64,000 bases of DNA from Arsukibacterium sp. UBA3155 (GCA_002364615.1 DEYP01000024.1:1-64000), one strand, 5' to 3'; positions 54,143 to 63,156 are shown, numbered from the stretch's first letter. Program-made: numbers and translations. Notes: generated from the letters alone by a model not told the origin.

Positions 54143-54796
54143 ATGGCAGAGCAAAAATCCAGCATTATGTTAGTGGATGATCACCCACTATTACGCAAAG
54201 GGCTTAAGCAATTGTTAGCGTTAGAAGATGAGCTTGAAGTAGTGGCTGAGGCCAGCAGTGGTGCTGACGCTATTCCGATGGCAGTTGAACTTGACCCGGA
54301 TTTAATAATTCTGGATTTAAATATGCAGGGTATGGATGGTATTGCCACCTTAAAACGAATGCGCGATGAAGGGGTTACCTCACGCATTGTGATGCTGACC
54401 GTTTCTGATGCTGATGAAGATGTGGTAAATGCCATTAGCAATGGAGCAGATGGCTATCTGTTAAAAGACAGCGATCCTGAAATGTTACTGGAACAGATTA
54501 AACGCTCACTTACCGGTAAAATGGTGCTCAGTGAAGCGATCACTCAGGTCCTCGCCACTGCATTGCGTCGGCCCGCGGTAAAAACGTCTGCTGAACTGAA
54601 TAGTCTGACCAATCGTGAACACGAAATTCTAAGTTTTATTGCCAAAGGTTTGAGCAATAAACTTATTGCCCGGGAGCTGAATATCTCTGATGGCACGGTA
54701 AAAGTGCATGTTAAACACTTACTTAAGAAACTTGGGTTGCGTTCACGGGTTGAAGCAGCGGTATGGATGGTCAACCAACAGGGAGCCAAAGCCTGA
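54143..54796 (+). CDS. narL: Nitrate/nitrite response regulator NarL
   Basis: This is a 217-residue NarL/FixJ regulator. The receiver has D12-D13, phospho-acceptor D58 (IILDLNMQG), a threonine in VMLTVSD and a lysine in LLKDSDP. The LuxR-type helix-turn-helix is at about residues 150-210 (LTNREHEILSFIAKGLSNKLIARELNISDGTVKVHVKHLLKKL). With narX 4 kb away it forms a NarX-NarL pair, and 7-2-7 palindromes in four nearby promoter regions are its likely targets. I use the ATG at 54143, with GGAGC upstream. It overlaps moeA by one base. Confidence 0.93.
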   Translation: MAEQKSSIMLVDDHPLLRKGLKQLLALEDELEVVAEASSGADAIPMAVELDPDLIILDLNMQGMDGIATLKRMRDEGVTSRIVMLTVSDADEDVVNAISNGADGYLLKDSDPEMLLEQIKRSLTGKMVLSEAITQVLATALRRPAVKTSAELNSLTNREHEILSFIAKGLSNKLIARELNISDGTVKVHVKHLLKKLGLRSRVEAAVWMVNQQGAKA

Positions 54797-56043
54797 TGAG
54801 GGAAAGCGGTACAACAAAAAACATGTTATCTGCAGCGCGTGCCATTGAACAAATGTTGTCAGAGGTATCACCGTTATCTGAATCGCTAACGGTGCCGTTG
54901 GCTGAAGCACTGGATTGCGTGTTAGCGCAGCCAATATTATCTGAAATCAATGTGCCAGGTTATGATAATGCAGCAATGGACGGCTACGCACTGCGAGCGG
55001 CAGACGTAAAACCCAATCAGCCATTAGATGTCATTGGTTCAGCGCTGGCAGGGCATGCTTATCACGACACTGTGCCGGTTGGCAGTTGTGTGCGTATTAC
55101 CACGGGCGCGGTAATGCCAGCTGAACTGGACACTGTCGTAGTGCAGGAGCAGGTAGCACTAAGCCAGACCGGGCCAAGCCAGCAGATCCATTGTCAGATA
55201 GTACCTGAGGCAGGTGAGCATGTTCGCATTGCCGGTGAAGATATCGCTACAGGCCAGCAGGTACTTGCGGCAGGCCATAAATTACGGCCTGCTGATCTTG
55301 GCTTACTGGCGTCATTAGGTTATGCCAGCGTTAACGTTTTGCGACAGCTTAAGATCGCAATATTTTCAACTGGTGATGAATTACTACCACCGGGCCAGCC
55401 GTTATTATCAGGGCATATATATGACAGTAACCGCTATGTAATGGCGGCGATGCTGCAACGCCTAGGTGCAGAGGTGCTTGACTTGGGGTTGCTACCTGAT
55501 AATCCGGTTGCCATAGAACACGCGTTTGCAAAGGCAATGACAGAAGCCGATGTACTTATTACCAGTGCCGGTGTGTCGGTAGGAGAGGCCGATTATACCC
55601 GGCAAATTCTGCAGAAACTTGGCCAGATTGCGTTCTGGAAGGTGGCGATTAAACCGGGTAAACCGTTTGCTTTTGGTAAGTTAGATAATTGCTGGTTCTT
55701 TGGTTTACCCGGTAATCCGGTTGCGGCCGTGGTGACCTTAGAGCAACTGGTACAGCCGGTGCTGCGCAAACTTAGCGGTGAAACCCACGAAGGGACAGCT
55801 TCTTTACTGCAGGCGACATGTACTGTGCCTTTGAAAAAACAACCCGGGCGTCAGGATTATCAGCGAGGCTGGTACTGGCAAGACGCGCAAGGTTTACAGG
55901 TGAAAACATTAGGCAGCCAAAGTTCGGGTATGCTCAGCTCGATTGCCAACGCCAACTGCTATATCGTGCTGCCAGCTGACAGCGCCAGCCTGCCTGCCGG
56001 TGAAGTCGTATCGATACAGCCGTTTTCAGTGCTGTTACGCTGA
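54796..56043 (+). CDS. moeA: Molybdopterin molybdenumtransferase MoeA
   Basis: This 415-residue enzyme inserts molybdate into adenylated molybdopterin made by MogA. MoeA landmarks include INVPGYDNAAMDGYAL, RITTGAVMP, IFSTGDELLPPGQPL...GHIYDSNRYV, ITSAGVSVGEADYT and FGLPGNPVAAVVTLE. The start overlaps the narL stop (TGATG), so it is translationally coupled to narL. This links cofactor supply with the nitrate regulator. Confidence 0.93.
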   Translation: MRESGTTKNMLSAARAIEQMLSEVSPLSESLTVPLAEALDCVLAQPILSEINVPGYDNAAMDGYALRAADVKPNQPLDVIGSALAGHAYHDTVPVGSCVRITTGAVMPAELDTVVVQEQVALSQTGPSQQIHCQIVPEAGEHVRIAGEDIATGQQVLAAGHKLRPADLGLLASLGYASVNVLRQLKIAIFSTGDELLPPGQPLLSGHIYDSNRYVMAAMLQRLGAEVLDLGLLPDNPVAIEHAFAKAMTEADVLITSAGVSVGEADYTRQILQKLGQIAFWKVAIKPGKPFAFGKLDNCWFFGLPGNPVAAVVTLEQLVQPVLRKLSGETHEGTASLLQATCTVPLKKQPGRQDYQRGWYWQDAQGLQVKTLGSQSSGMLSSIANANCYIVLPADSASLPAGEVVSIQPFSVLLR

Positions 56044-56068
56044 CAGTTAACTCTTTACATACCACCTT

Positions 56069-56090
56069 TGCGCCAGCTCAAGCTGGCGCA
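56069..56090. terminator. Perfect hairpin after moeA
   Basis: TGCGCCAGC and GCTGGCGCA pair perfectly around a TCAA tetraloop, 26 bases after the moeA stop. No U-run follows, so terminator function is uncertain. Confidence 0.4.
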
Positions 56091-56093
56091 GGC

Positions 56094-56135
56094 TTGATCT
56101 GAATCAACACTGGCTATAACGAATATCTCCAGACT
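56094..56135 (+). promoter_or_regulatory. FNR class II promoter of the decarboxylase-trhP-yfhL operon
   Basis: A perfect FNR palindrome TTGATCTGAATCAA (56094-56107) is followed after 22 bp by CAGACT (56130-56135). That -10 is weak but has the same spacing and a CT end like TACACT at other promoters in the window. The decarboxylase ATG is at 56166. Confidence 0.65.
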
Positions 56136-56165
56136 GTCTGCATTGGTGGTTGCCCGGAGCAGGTT

Positions 56166-57788
56166 ATGTTGTTGGTGGATGTATTGCTACATGAGTTTGA
56201 CGTTTTCGAAATAAAACAACTGTTTGGTATTCCTGGCGATTTTGTGCTGCCGCTGTTTGAACAATTACAGCAGCGCAGCACGCTGCCGCTGTATTATTTA
56301 AGCCATGAGCCGTCAGCCGTGTTTGCCGCCGATGCCGCAGCCCGCATCAGCAATAAACCGGCAGTCGTGATCCTGACTTACGGTGCGGGCGCATTAAATG
56401 CCGTTAATGCGGTGGCCCAGGCTTATGTTGAACATGTCCCTCTGCTCGTTATTGCCGGCTTTCCCAGTCAGGCTGAGATTGAGCGTGGCCTGCAAATCCA
56501 TCATCAAGCTAAAACGGTCGATTCACAACGTGATATTTACCGGGAAATTACCGCGTCCCAATTCCGCTTAGATAACCCGGCCCGCGCCGGTGAAGATATT
56601 CGGGCCGCACTGCAAACCGCCAAAGAGCAGAGCCGGCCGGTTTTGCTTGAAATACCGCGCGATGCAGTACAGTTTACGACCTCTCTGGCACCTGTTTATC
56701 AGGTTGCCGACGTTCCTCAGGCTGAGCTTGATGCTGCGATAACACAACTTACCGCGCGCTTAATGCAAGCTAAACAACCGGTGATCCTGGCTGGGGTGGA
56801 TGTGCGGCGCTTTGATGCGGTAGCCGAGCTGGAAGCACTGGCCAGTAAGCTGAATATTCCTTTTGTCAGCACCCTGATGGGCCGCGCCAGCTTTGATCAG
56901 CAACATTTTCTGTATGGTGGTATTTTCTTAGATAAAACGGATGTTCGTCCGGCAGAGCTGCTTAAGGAAGCCGATCTGATTATTCAGGTTGGTGTGATTA
57001 AAACGGACAGTAATTTTGCTGCTCATGCTGAATTATTCCCCCCAGAAAAGCTAATTTGTATTGAGCAGAACCAATTAAACCTCGGCGAAACAACTTATAA
57101 ACAGCTGGGGTTGCAGCCGCTATTGGCGGCGCTACTAAACCAAGCAATACCACCGTTTAAATCATTGATTTTGCCGGTATTGGCCGCTACCGAACCCGAG
57201 CAGCGGTTGACTACCAGCAGTTTGGTGCAGTGTTTGGATAAGATGTTAGCAGAGCGCAATAACACCGTGCCGCTAATTTCAGATATTGGCGATTGTTTAT
57301 TTGCTTCACTCCATGCCAAACCCAGTTTAATGCTGGCGCCGGCCTTTTATGCGTCTATGGGCTATGCGGTGCCCGCGGCGTTTGGTGTGCAGGCGGTTAC
57401 TGGCCTGCGGCCGGTAGTGCTGGTAGGTGATGGTGCCTTTTTAATGACCGGGCTGGAGCTTGGGCATTGCGCCCGCTATGGTTTTGCACCTATTGTCATT
57501 GTGTTTAATAACCAGCGCTGGGACATGATAGAGGCGTTTTCGCCCGGGCTTAATTGTACCAACTTAAGTAACTGGAAGTATGCTGATCTGGCTCGCACTA
57601 TGGGAGGAAATGGCATGCAGGTTAGTTCATTGGCTGATTTTAACCAGGCTTTAGCGCTGGCATTGGCCAGTGATATGCGTTTTAGCCTGATTGAGGTAAT
57701 GCTGGATAGTAGCAGCCGCACAGAGCGCTTAAATAATTTTGCTGCAGGCTTTAAGGCTGCGACAAAAGAGAGACTGACACCATGTTAA
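56166..57788 (+). CDS. Thiamine-diphosphate 2-oxoacid decarboxylase (pyruvate/indolepyruvate/phenylpyruvate type)
   Basis: This is a 540-residue enzyme with the three-domain layout of the pyruvate decarboxylase family. The glutamate for cofactor activation lies in YLSHEPSAVFAADAAAR, the catalytic HH pair in LQIHHQAKTVDSQ, the thiamine-binding GDGAFLMTGLELGHCARYG...NN near the C-terminus, and a catalytic-type glutamate in DMIEAFSPG. Presence of HH and that glutamate marks it as a decarboxylase and not an acetolactate synthase or oxidase. Substrate choice among pyruvate, indolepyruvate and phenylpyruvate cannot be settled by eye. It is the first gene of an FNR-controlled operon and overlaps trhP by 7 bases. 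Confidence 0.87.
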   Translation: MLLVDVLLHEFDVFEIKQLFGIPGDFVLPLFEQLQQRSTLPLYYLSHEPSAVFAADAAARISNKPAVVILTYGAGALNAVNAVAQAYVEHVPLLVIAGFPSQAEIERGLQIHHQAKTVDSQRDIYREITASQFRLDNPARAGEDIRAALQTAKEQSRPVLLEIPRDAVQFTTSLAPVYQVADVPQAELDAAITQLTARLMQAKQPVILAGVDVRRFDAVAELEALASKLNIPFVSTLMGRASFDQQHFLYGGIFLDKTDVRPAELLKEADLIIQVGVIKTDSNFAAHAELFPPEKLICIEQNQLNLGETTYKQLGLQPLLAALLNQAIPPFKSLILPVLAATEPEQRLTTSSLVQCLDKMLAERNNTVPLISDIGDCLFASLHAKPSLMLAPAFYASMGYAVPAAFGVQAVTGLRPVVLVGDGAFLMTGLELGHCARYGFAPIVIVFNNQRWDMIEAFSPGLNCTNLSNWKYADLARTMGGNGMQVSSLADFNQALALALASDMRFSLIEVMLDSSSRTERLNNFAAGFKAATKERLTPC

Positions 57789-59101
57789 TACCTGAATTAT
57801 TGTCACCCGCCGGCAGTTTAAAAGCGATGCGGCTGGCGTTTGCTTACGGCGCCGATGCCGTATATGCCGGCCAGCCACGTTACAGCTTGCGGGTACGCAA
57901 CAATGAGTTTGATTTAACGGCGCTTGCCACGGGTATTGATGAAGCACATGCCCTTGGTAAAAAATTTTATGTGGTGGTTAATATTGCGCCACATAACAGC
58001 AAGCTACAGAGTTTTATTGCGGATATGGCGCCAGTAGTGGCGCTTGGTCCCGATGCACTGATTGTCTCTGATCCTGGTGTTATTTATCTGTTACAACAGC
58101 ATTTCCCGCATATGGCACTGCATTTGTCGGTGCAGGCTAATACGGTGAACTGGGCGGCAGTGAAATTCTGGCAAACACAGGGGGTCGAGCGGGTTATTTT
58201 ATCCCGTGAACTGGCGGTGGAGGAAATTGCGGATATTCGGCGCGAAGTACCAGAAATGGAACTGGAGGTATTTGTGCATGGCGCGCTGTGTATGGCCTAT
58301 TCTGGCCGCTGTTTGTTATCTGGCTATATTAATAAACGCGACCCGAATCAGGGGGCTTGTACCAACAGTTGTCGCTGGCCTTATCAGGTACATGGCGCGA
58401 CAGAAGATGAAGCTGGGCAGTTTAAACCGATAACTACACCAGCACTGTTAGAAGAGCAAGGCCGCCCCGGTGAGCTGATGGCCATAGATGAAGATGTGCA
58501 CGGTACTTATATTCTTAATTCAAAAGACTTACGAGCTATTGCACATGTGCCGGCGTTAACCAATATGGGGGTGCATTCGCTTAAAATAGAAGGGCGTACT
58601 AAATCACCTTATTATGTGGCGCGTACCGCTCAGGTGTACCGCCAGGCTATTGATGATGCCGTGGCCGGCAGAGCGTTTGATCCAAAGTTACTCACTGAGC
58701 TTAACGGCATGGCCAACCGCGGTTTTACCGAAGGCTTTTTGCGCCGGCATAAACCACAGGATACACAAAACTACGATACCAGCCACAGTGTTGGTGAGCA
58801 GCTGTTAGTCGGTGAGTTTATAGGCGAGCAGGACAGTGAGGGTTTTGCGTTGTTGGAGGTTAAAAACCAGTTTAGTGTTGGTGATAGCCTGTTGTTAATG
58901 ACGCCAGAGGGAAACCAAAGCTTTACCCTGCAGGCGCTGCGCGACAAGCAGGACAACGCTATTTTATTAGCGCCTGGTGCCTGTTATCAGCTTAAAGTAA
59001 AGTTACCAAAGCAAACTGACCTGACCTTTGCCATGTTGTTAAAGCAGCTGCCAGTTGCGGCCACAGCCAACAGTGATTTAGCCGTAAATACGGTAGGTTG
59101 A
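57782..59101 (+). CDS. trhP: tRNA 5-hydroxyuridine-34 synthesis protein TrhP (YegQ), U32 family
   Basis: This 439-residue U32-family protein corresponds to E. coli YegQ/TrhP (453), which hydroxylates uridine 34 of several tRNAs using prephenate and does not need oxygen. The start PELLSPAGSLKAMRLAFAYGADAVYAGQPRYSLRVRNNEF is diagnostic of this branch. The cluster cysteines lie in GALCMAYSGRCLLS and GACTNSCRWPY. It overlaps the decarboxylase gene by 7 bases and the yfhL ATG follows within 3 bases of its stop. Its relatives UbiU and UbiV lie at 29672-31541. Confidence 0.93.
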   Translation: MLIPELLSPAGSLKAMRLAFAYGADAVYAGQPRYSLRVRNNEFDLTALATGIDEAHALGKKFYVVVNIAPHNSKLQSFIADMAPVVALGPDALIVSDPGVIYLLQQHFPHMALHLSVQANTVNWAAVKFWQTQGVERVILSRELAVEEIADIRREVPEMELEVFVHGALCMAYSGRCLLSGYINKRDPNQGACTNSCRWPYQVHGATEDEAGQFKPITTPALLEEQGRPGELMAIDEDVHGTYILNSKDLRAIAHVPALTNMGVHSLKIEGRTKSPYYVARTAQVYRQAIDDAVAGRAFDPKLLTELNGMANRGFTEGFLRRHKPQDTQNYDTSHSVGEQLLVGEFIGEQDSEGFALLEVKNQFSVGDSLLLMTPEGNQSFTLQALRDKQDNAILLAPGACYQLKVKLPKQTDLTFAMLLKQLPVAATANSDLAVNTVG

Positions 59102-59103
59102 GC

Positions 59104-59292
59104 ATGCCTGCCGTTATTAAAGTCAGCTGTATTAACTGCGATATGTGTGTGCCCGAGTGCCCAAACGACGCTATTAGCATGGGCGAGAAGCATTACGAAG
59201 TAGACCCGGAACTGTGTACAGAATGCATTGGTTACTACGACAAGCCCACCTGCATAGCGGTGTGTCCGATAGATTGTATTAAGCTCTGCTGA
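59104..59292 (+). CDS. yfhL: YfhL-type 2x[4Fe-4S] ferredoxin
   Basis: This is a 62-residue ferredoxin with two cluster motifs: CINCDMCVPECP and CTECIGYYDKPTCIAVCP, the second with the insertion typical of YfhL/Fdx of the Allochromatium type. It starts 2 bases after the trhP stop (a TTG overlapping that stop is possible), with TAGG upstream. As last gene of the decarboxylase-trhP-yfhL unit, it is a natural electron donor for TrhP or for maintenance of its cluster; this is inference from position. Confidence 0.92.
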   Translation: MPAVIKVSCINCDMCVPECPNDAISMGEKHYEVDPELCTECIGYYDKPTCIAVCPIDCIKLC

Positions 59293-59331
59293 TACTCATT
59301 TTATTAAACAGCAGAATTGTGGCTGATCAGT

Positions 59332-60486
59332 TTATTCCAACGCCACTGCTTTTATCTGCGCATATACCTGCTGATCAATTTGTAAGCCTAGGCGTTCAAC
59401 AGATTGCTTAGTGAGCAGAGCCTGCAGCGGCTGGCCATCAAGTGTCAGTTGCACCAGGGTTTCAGCCGGGTGGGGGGCGGTATTAAAGCCAATGATACTA
59501 ACCTGCAACTGATTACTGACCGAACTGTCGTTAAGAGGTGTTAAGCTAAGCGCAATATCGCGCGCCTGAATGCGTAAACGGTAAACCGAGGGTGAGTAAT
59601 TTGCGGTGTCGGTATGCATTGGTGCAGGTAGTTGCAGCTGTTGCTGGCCAACACTGAGCTGAAGCAGGTGATGGTTGCAGCCGTGGCTTCTGGCATGCAG
59701 CAGTGACATTGCGCCGCTGGCGGCAAGCTGTGGCTGCATGAGTTGCTGTGGCAGCGGGCCGTGGCTGATGATGCGGCCATCCTGCATCAGCACCAGGTGA
59801 TCGGCCAGTTTTACGACGTCGTCCAGCTGATGGCTGACCAGCAGCATAGGTATGCCGGTTGTATTAGCTATGCGCTGTAAAAAGGGCAAAATCTCGCTGC
59901 GGCTTTGCTGATCCAACGATGCTAAAGGTTCATCCAGCAGCAGTAATTGCGGCTGGCTCAGTAAAGCCCGGCCCAGTGCGATGCGCTGGCGCTGACCGCC
60001 GGATAAGTACTGTGGCGCCAGTTTAAGCAGTGGCGTCAGCTCGAGTAAGCGGATCACCTGCTCTGGTTGCAGCCGCACAGCAGTTTGCTTTGCCAGCCGG
60101 TTAAAGCCATACAGCAGGTTTTGCTCAACTGATAAATGCGGCAGCAGGCTGCTTTCCTGAAATACCATACCGATCCGGCGCTGATGCACCGGCACAAACT
60201 GTTTACCCTGTTGCCATGGCGTTTCGTTAAGGCAAATTTGCGCATTAGCATGGCGGTCAAGCCCGGCAATTGCGCGCAATAAGGTGGTTTTACCACAACC
60301 CGAGCGGCCAAATAGGGCGGTAATACCGTTTAGCGGCAGGCTGTTATTTAACTGCAGTGAAAATTCGCCAAGCGCCAGGCTTAACTGCACTGTAAGCGTT
60401 TGGCACTCAGGCGCAGCGGCTAATTGGCGTGGCTGGCTAATATGCTGCCAGCAGTGCTGGGCGGCATGTTGCAACAGGCTAATCAT
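59332..60486 (-). CDS. modC: Molybdate ABC transporter ATP-binding protein ModC
   Basis: This 384-residue ATPase of molybdate import has Walker A LFGRSGCGKTTLL, signature LSGGQRQRIALGRAL, Walker B LLLLDEPLASLD and the H-loop LLVSHQLDD. A C-terminal TOBE/Mop domain (about residues 315-380) binds molybdate. The N-terminus is about 30 residues longer than in E. coli ModC, but the start overlaps the modB stop (ATGA), supporting it. It is the last gene of the mobA-moaBCDE-modABC run. Confidence 0.93.
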   Translation of the reverse strand: MISLLQHAAQHCWQHISQPRQLAAAPECQTLTVQLSLALGEFSLQLNNSLPLNGITALFGRSGCGKTTLLRAIAGLDRHANAQICLNETPWQQGKQFVPVHQRRIGMVFQESSLLPHLSVEQNLLYGFNRLAKQTAVRLQPEQVIRLLELTPLLKLAPQYLSGGQRQRIALGRALLSQPQLLLLDEPLASLDQQSRSEILPFLQRIANTTGIPMLLVSHQLDDVVKLADHLVLMQDGRIISHGPLPQQLMQPQLAASGAMSLLHARSHGCNHHLLQLSVGQQQLQLPAPMHTDTANYSPSVYRLRIQARDIALSLTPLNDSSVSNQLQVSIIGFNTAPHPAETLVQLTLDGQPLQALLTKQSVERLGLQIDQQVYAQIKAVALE

Positions 60487-61184
60487 AGTATGGCCTCGCG
60501 CTCAAACCGGCGGTTCAACCCATATACAATAAACAGTACTGCAAAGGCGGTAATTAATAACCCTAACGATAACTGATGCGCTTGCGCATAATTCATCGCT
60601 TCGGTGTGGTCATAAATCAGTACCGATAACACCTGGGTTTCGCCGGGTATACTGCCACCGAGCATTAAAATAACCCCAAATTCGCCTAAGGTATGGGCAA
60701 ACGTTAACGTTGCAGCAACGATAAACCCACCACGGCATAGTGGCAGTATTACACTGAACAGCTGATCCAGCTTGCTGGCACCTAAAGTAGCGGCGACTTC
60801 CAGCGGCCTTGGTCCCATGCGTCGAAAGCTTTCCACTAAAGGCTGCACGGTAAAGGGCAGAGAGTAAATTACCGAGCCAATTAAAATGCCACTAAAGCTA
60901 AATGCCAGATGGTTTAGCCCCAGTTGCTCCAGGGTACTGCCGATAGCGCCATGCGGCCCAAGCAGCAGTAACAAATAAAAACCCAGCACAGTGGGTGGCA
61001 ATACCAGTGGCAGCGCTACTATCGCCTGAATGGCGGTGCGCAGTTTGCTATGGCTAAGCGATAACCACCAGGCCAGCGGGGTACCCAGCAGCAGTAAAAT
61101 CAGCGTGGTGTATAAACACAGCTTAAGGGTGAGTTGGATGGCTTGCCAGTCCTGACTACTCAATATTGTGAGAAACTCAGGCAT
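60483..61184 (-). CDS. modB: Molybdate ABC transporter permease ModB
   Basis: This 233-residue inner-membrane permease has five to six helices. The ABC coupling motif EVAATLGASKLDQLFSVILPLCRGGF and the family end HTLGEFGVILMLGGSIPGETQVLSV are clear. It starts 3 bases after modA and overlaps modC by 4 bases. Confidence 0.95.
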   Translation of the reverse strand: MPEFLTILSSQDWQAIQLTLKLCLYTTLILLLLGTPLAWWLSLSHSKLRTAIQAIVALPLVLPPTVLGFYLLLLLGPHGAIGSTLEQLGLNHLAFSFSGILIGSVIYSLPFTVQPLVESFRRMGPRPLEVAATLGASKLDQLFSVILPLCRGGFIVAATLTFAHTLGEFGVILMLGGSIPGETQVLSVLIYDHTEAMNYAQAHQLSLGLLITAFAVLFIVYGLNRRFEREAIL

Positions 61185-61187
61185 GGC

Positions 61188-61961
61188 TTAGTCCTGTGCC
61201 GGCAGAGTTGCAGGCAGTTCAAAGCCGAAGCGTTGCATTACCGTTAGCGCTGCCGGATTTTTCATAAAGGCGCTAAAATGGTGAGCAGCACGGTTATCCG
61301 CGCCATGACGGGTAACCACAAAAGCCTGGGTAAGCGGCTGATGCAGGTCTGTCGGAATAAGGTGATAACCCTGTTTGGCCAGTTCAGGAAACTTTGCTAA
61401 CGACAGCGCAATAATGCCAATGTCTGCGCCGCCGCTTTGCACCAATTGTGCGGTTTGGGCGATGTTTTCGCCATACACCAGCTTTGGTTCAAGCTCTGCC
61501 CACAGGCCAAGAGTTTGCAAAGCTTCTTTGGCACGTTGGCCATAAGGCGCATGCGCCGGTTGAGCAATGGCCAGGCGACGAAACGTCATGTTTTTCAGCT
61601 GATGCAGCTCAACCTCTGACATATTTTGCCGTGGGCTCCACAGTACCAAATGACCCACAGCGTAAGGTTGTGGCACAGTAACCGCGTGGCCATCCTGGTA
61701 CAGCAGCTCAGGAAAGCGGCTGTCAGCTGAAAAAAACAAGTCAAAAGGCGCGCCATGGCGAATTTGCGTGCTGAGTTTGCCGCTTGAGCCATATACAACA
61801 TGAATATCTGTGGTGGGGTGCTGCTGGCGAAACAGCAGAATGACTTCATCTAAGGCATAGCGTAAATCTGACGCTGCAGCCAGCATCAGCTTGTCGCCGG
61901 CATAAACCGGTAGGGCGTAAACCAGAGAAAACAGACAAAACAGCAGTGCACTCCGGATCAT
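61188..61961 (-). CDS. modA: Molybdate-binding periplasmic protein ModA
   Basis: This is a 257-residue binding protein with a signal peptide (cleavage after LPVYA, near residue 21). The oxyanion-binding segments LAAASDLRYALDE, YGSSGKLSTQI and DLFFSADSRFPE are present. It delivers molybdate to ModBC. It starts 3 bases after moaE in an operon that couples cofactor synthesis and molybdate uptake. Confidence 0.94.
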   Translation of the reverse strand: MIRSALLFCLFSLVYALPVYAGDKLMLAAASDLRYALDEVILLFRQQHPTTDIHVVYGSSGKLSTQIRHGAPFDLFFSADSRFPELLYQDGHAVTVPQPYAVGHLVLWSPRQNMSEVELHQLKNMTFRRLAIAQPAHAPYGQRAKEALQTLGLWAELEPKLVYGENIAQTAQLVQSGGADIGIIALSLAKFPELAKQGYHLIPTDLHQPLTQAFVVTRHGADNRAAHHFSAFMKNPAALTVMQRFGFELPATLPAQD

Positions 61962-61964
61962 ATT

Positions 61965-62414
61965 TTACTCCCAGCGCGCCAGCGCCTGCTGATCACTGGC
62001 TTTGGCCTCAACCCAGTAATCACCCGTAGCGGTATGTTCTTTTTTCCAGAACGGTGCGCGGTTTTTTAAGTAATCCATAATAAACTCGCAGGCGGCGAAC
62101 GCAGCGGCCCGGTGGGCGCTGGCTACCCCGACAAACACTATTTGCTCATTTGGCTTAAGCCTGCCAACCCGGTGAATAATATGTACAGCAGCTAGTTGCC
62201 AATGATTAAGCGCATCGGTGGCAATGCGGTTAAGTGCCTGTTCGGTCATGCCAGGGTAGTGCTCCAGCGTCATGCCATGCAGAACGGTATCATGCAGCTC
62301 TCGCACCAGGCCGCTAAATGTGACAATTGCTCCACATGCGGGGTTGCGACGCAATTCGTGATATTCACTGGCCAGACAAAAATCATCACTTTGTACGGCG
62401 ACAAATATGCTCAT
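61965..62414 (-). CDS. moaE: Molybdopterin synthase catalytic subunit MoaE
   Basis: This 149-residue large subunit of molybdopterin synthase converts cyclic pyranopterin monophosphate to molybdopterin with sulfur from MoaD. Typical segments are GAIVTFSGLVRELHD, LEHYPGMTEQAL, IIHRVGRLKPNE and the active-site lysines in APFWKKEHTATGDYWVEAK. It starts 1 base after moaD. Confidence 0.95.
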   Translation of the reverse strand: MSIFVAVQSDDFCLASEYHELRRNPACGAIVTFSGLVRELHDTVLHGMTLEHYPGMTEQALNRIATDALNHWQLAAVHIIHRVGRLKPNEQIVFVGVASAHRAAAFAACEFIMDYLKNRAPFWKKEHTATGDYWVEAKASDQQALARWE

Positions 62415-62415
62415 A

Positions 62416-62667
62416 TCAGCCTCCGGTTACCGGGGGGAAAAACGCCAGTTCATCGCCATCCTGCACGCTGGCGGTTAGCGGCACCAGCTGCTGGTTTACT
62501 GCGCATAGTAAATCGGTGCGACTTAGTTCTTGCTGCCAGTTTTGGCAGCGGCTTTGCAATTGACTGAGCACTGACGCCACATCCAAGGTGTTGCCTTCAC
62601 AACTAAGCAGGTATTGTTCACAATCCAACCGTTCGCGCAGCGCTGCAAAAAACAGAATTTTAATCAT
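62416..62667 (-). CDS. moaD: Molybdopterin synthase sulfur carrier MoaD
   Basis: This is an 83-residue ubiquitin-like sulfur carrier. The required C-terminal double glycine (FFPPVTGG) is intact for adenylation by MoeB, and [12 protein letters not shown] at the N-terminus is typical. Its start overlaps the moaC stop by 4 bases. Confidence 0.94.
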   Translation of the reverse strand: MIKILFFAALRERLDCEQYLLSCEGNTLDVASVLSQLQSRCQNWQQELSRTDLLCAVNQQLVPLTASVQDGDELAFFPPVTGG

Positions 62668-63155
62668 ATTGCCTCCGAAATATAATGCCCCGACTTACCA
62701 CCGGTTTTTTCCAGCAGCCGGATCTCGCTAATGGTCATCGCCTTATCTACCGCTTTACACATATCGTAAATGGTTAGCGCTGCTACACTGGCGGCAGTTA
62801 ATGCTTCCATCTCAACGCCGGTTTGGCCGCTTAGCACACAGCAGCTTTCAATTTTTATCTGACCTTGCGCTGGCAGTAGCTGAAAGTCGACTGATACCTG
62901 GCTTAGCATGAGCGGATGGCACAGCGGAATAAGCTCACTGGTTTTTTTCGCTGCCATAATGCCGGCAATGCGGGCGGTGGCCAGTACATCGCCTTTTTTC
63001 AGTAAGGCCTGCTCAATTAAACTGATCACTTCTGGCGTGGTAAATACTACTGCGCCGGCGCGGGCCAGCCGCTTAGTGTCCTGCTTGTTACTAACATCGA
63101 CCATGGCAGCGGCACCACTTTGATCCAGATGCGTTAAATGTGGGAATTCACTCAT
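62664..63155 (-). CDS. moaC: Cyclic pyranopterin monophosphate synthase MoaC
   Basis: This 163-residue enzyme acts after MoaA in the first step of molybdopterin synthesis. The family signatures [46 protein letters not shown] and [10 protein letters not shown] are complete. I use the ATG at 63155 with GGAG 6-7 bases upstream. The usual partner moaA is not in the window; it may lie beyond the right edge or elsewhere. Confidence 0.96.
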   Translation of the reverse strand: MSEFPHLTHLDQSGAAAMVDVSNKQDTKRLARAGAVVFTTPEVISLIEQALLKKGDVLATARIAGIMAAKKTSELIPLCHPLMLSQVSVDFQLLPAQGQIKIESCCVLSGQTGVEMEALTAASVAALTIYDMCKAVDKAMTISEIRLLEKTGGKSGHYISEAI

Positions 63156-63156
63156 T

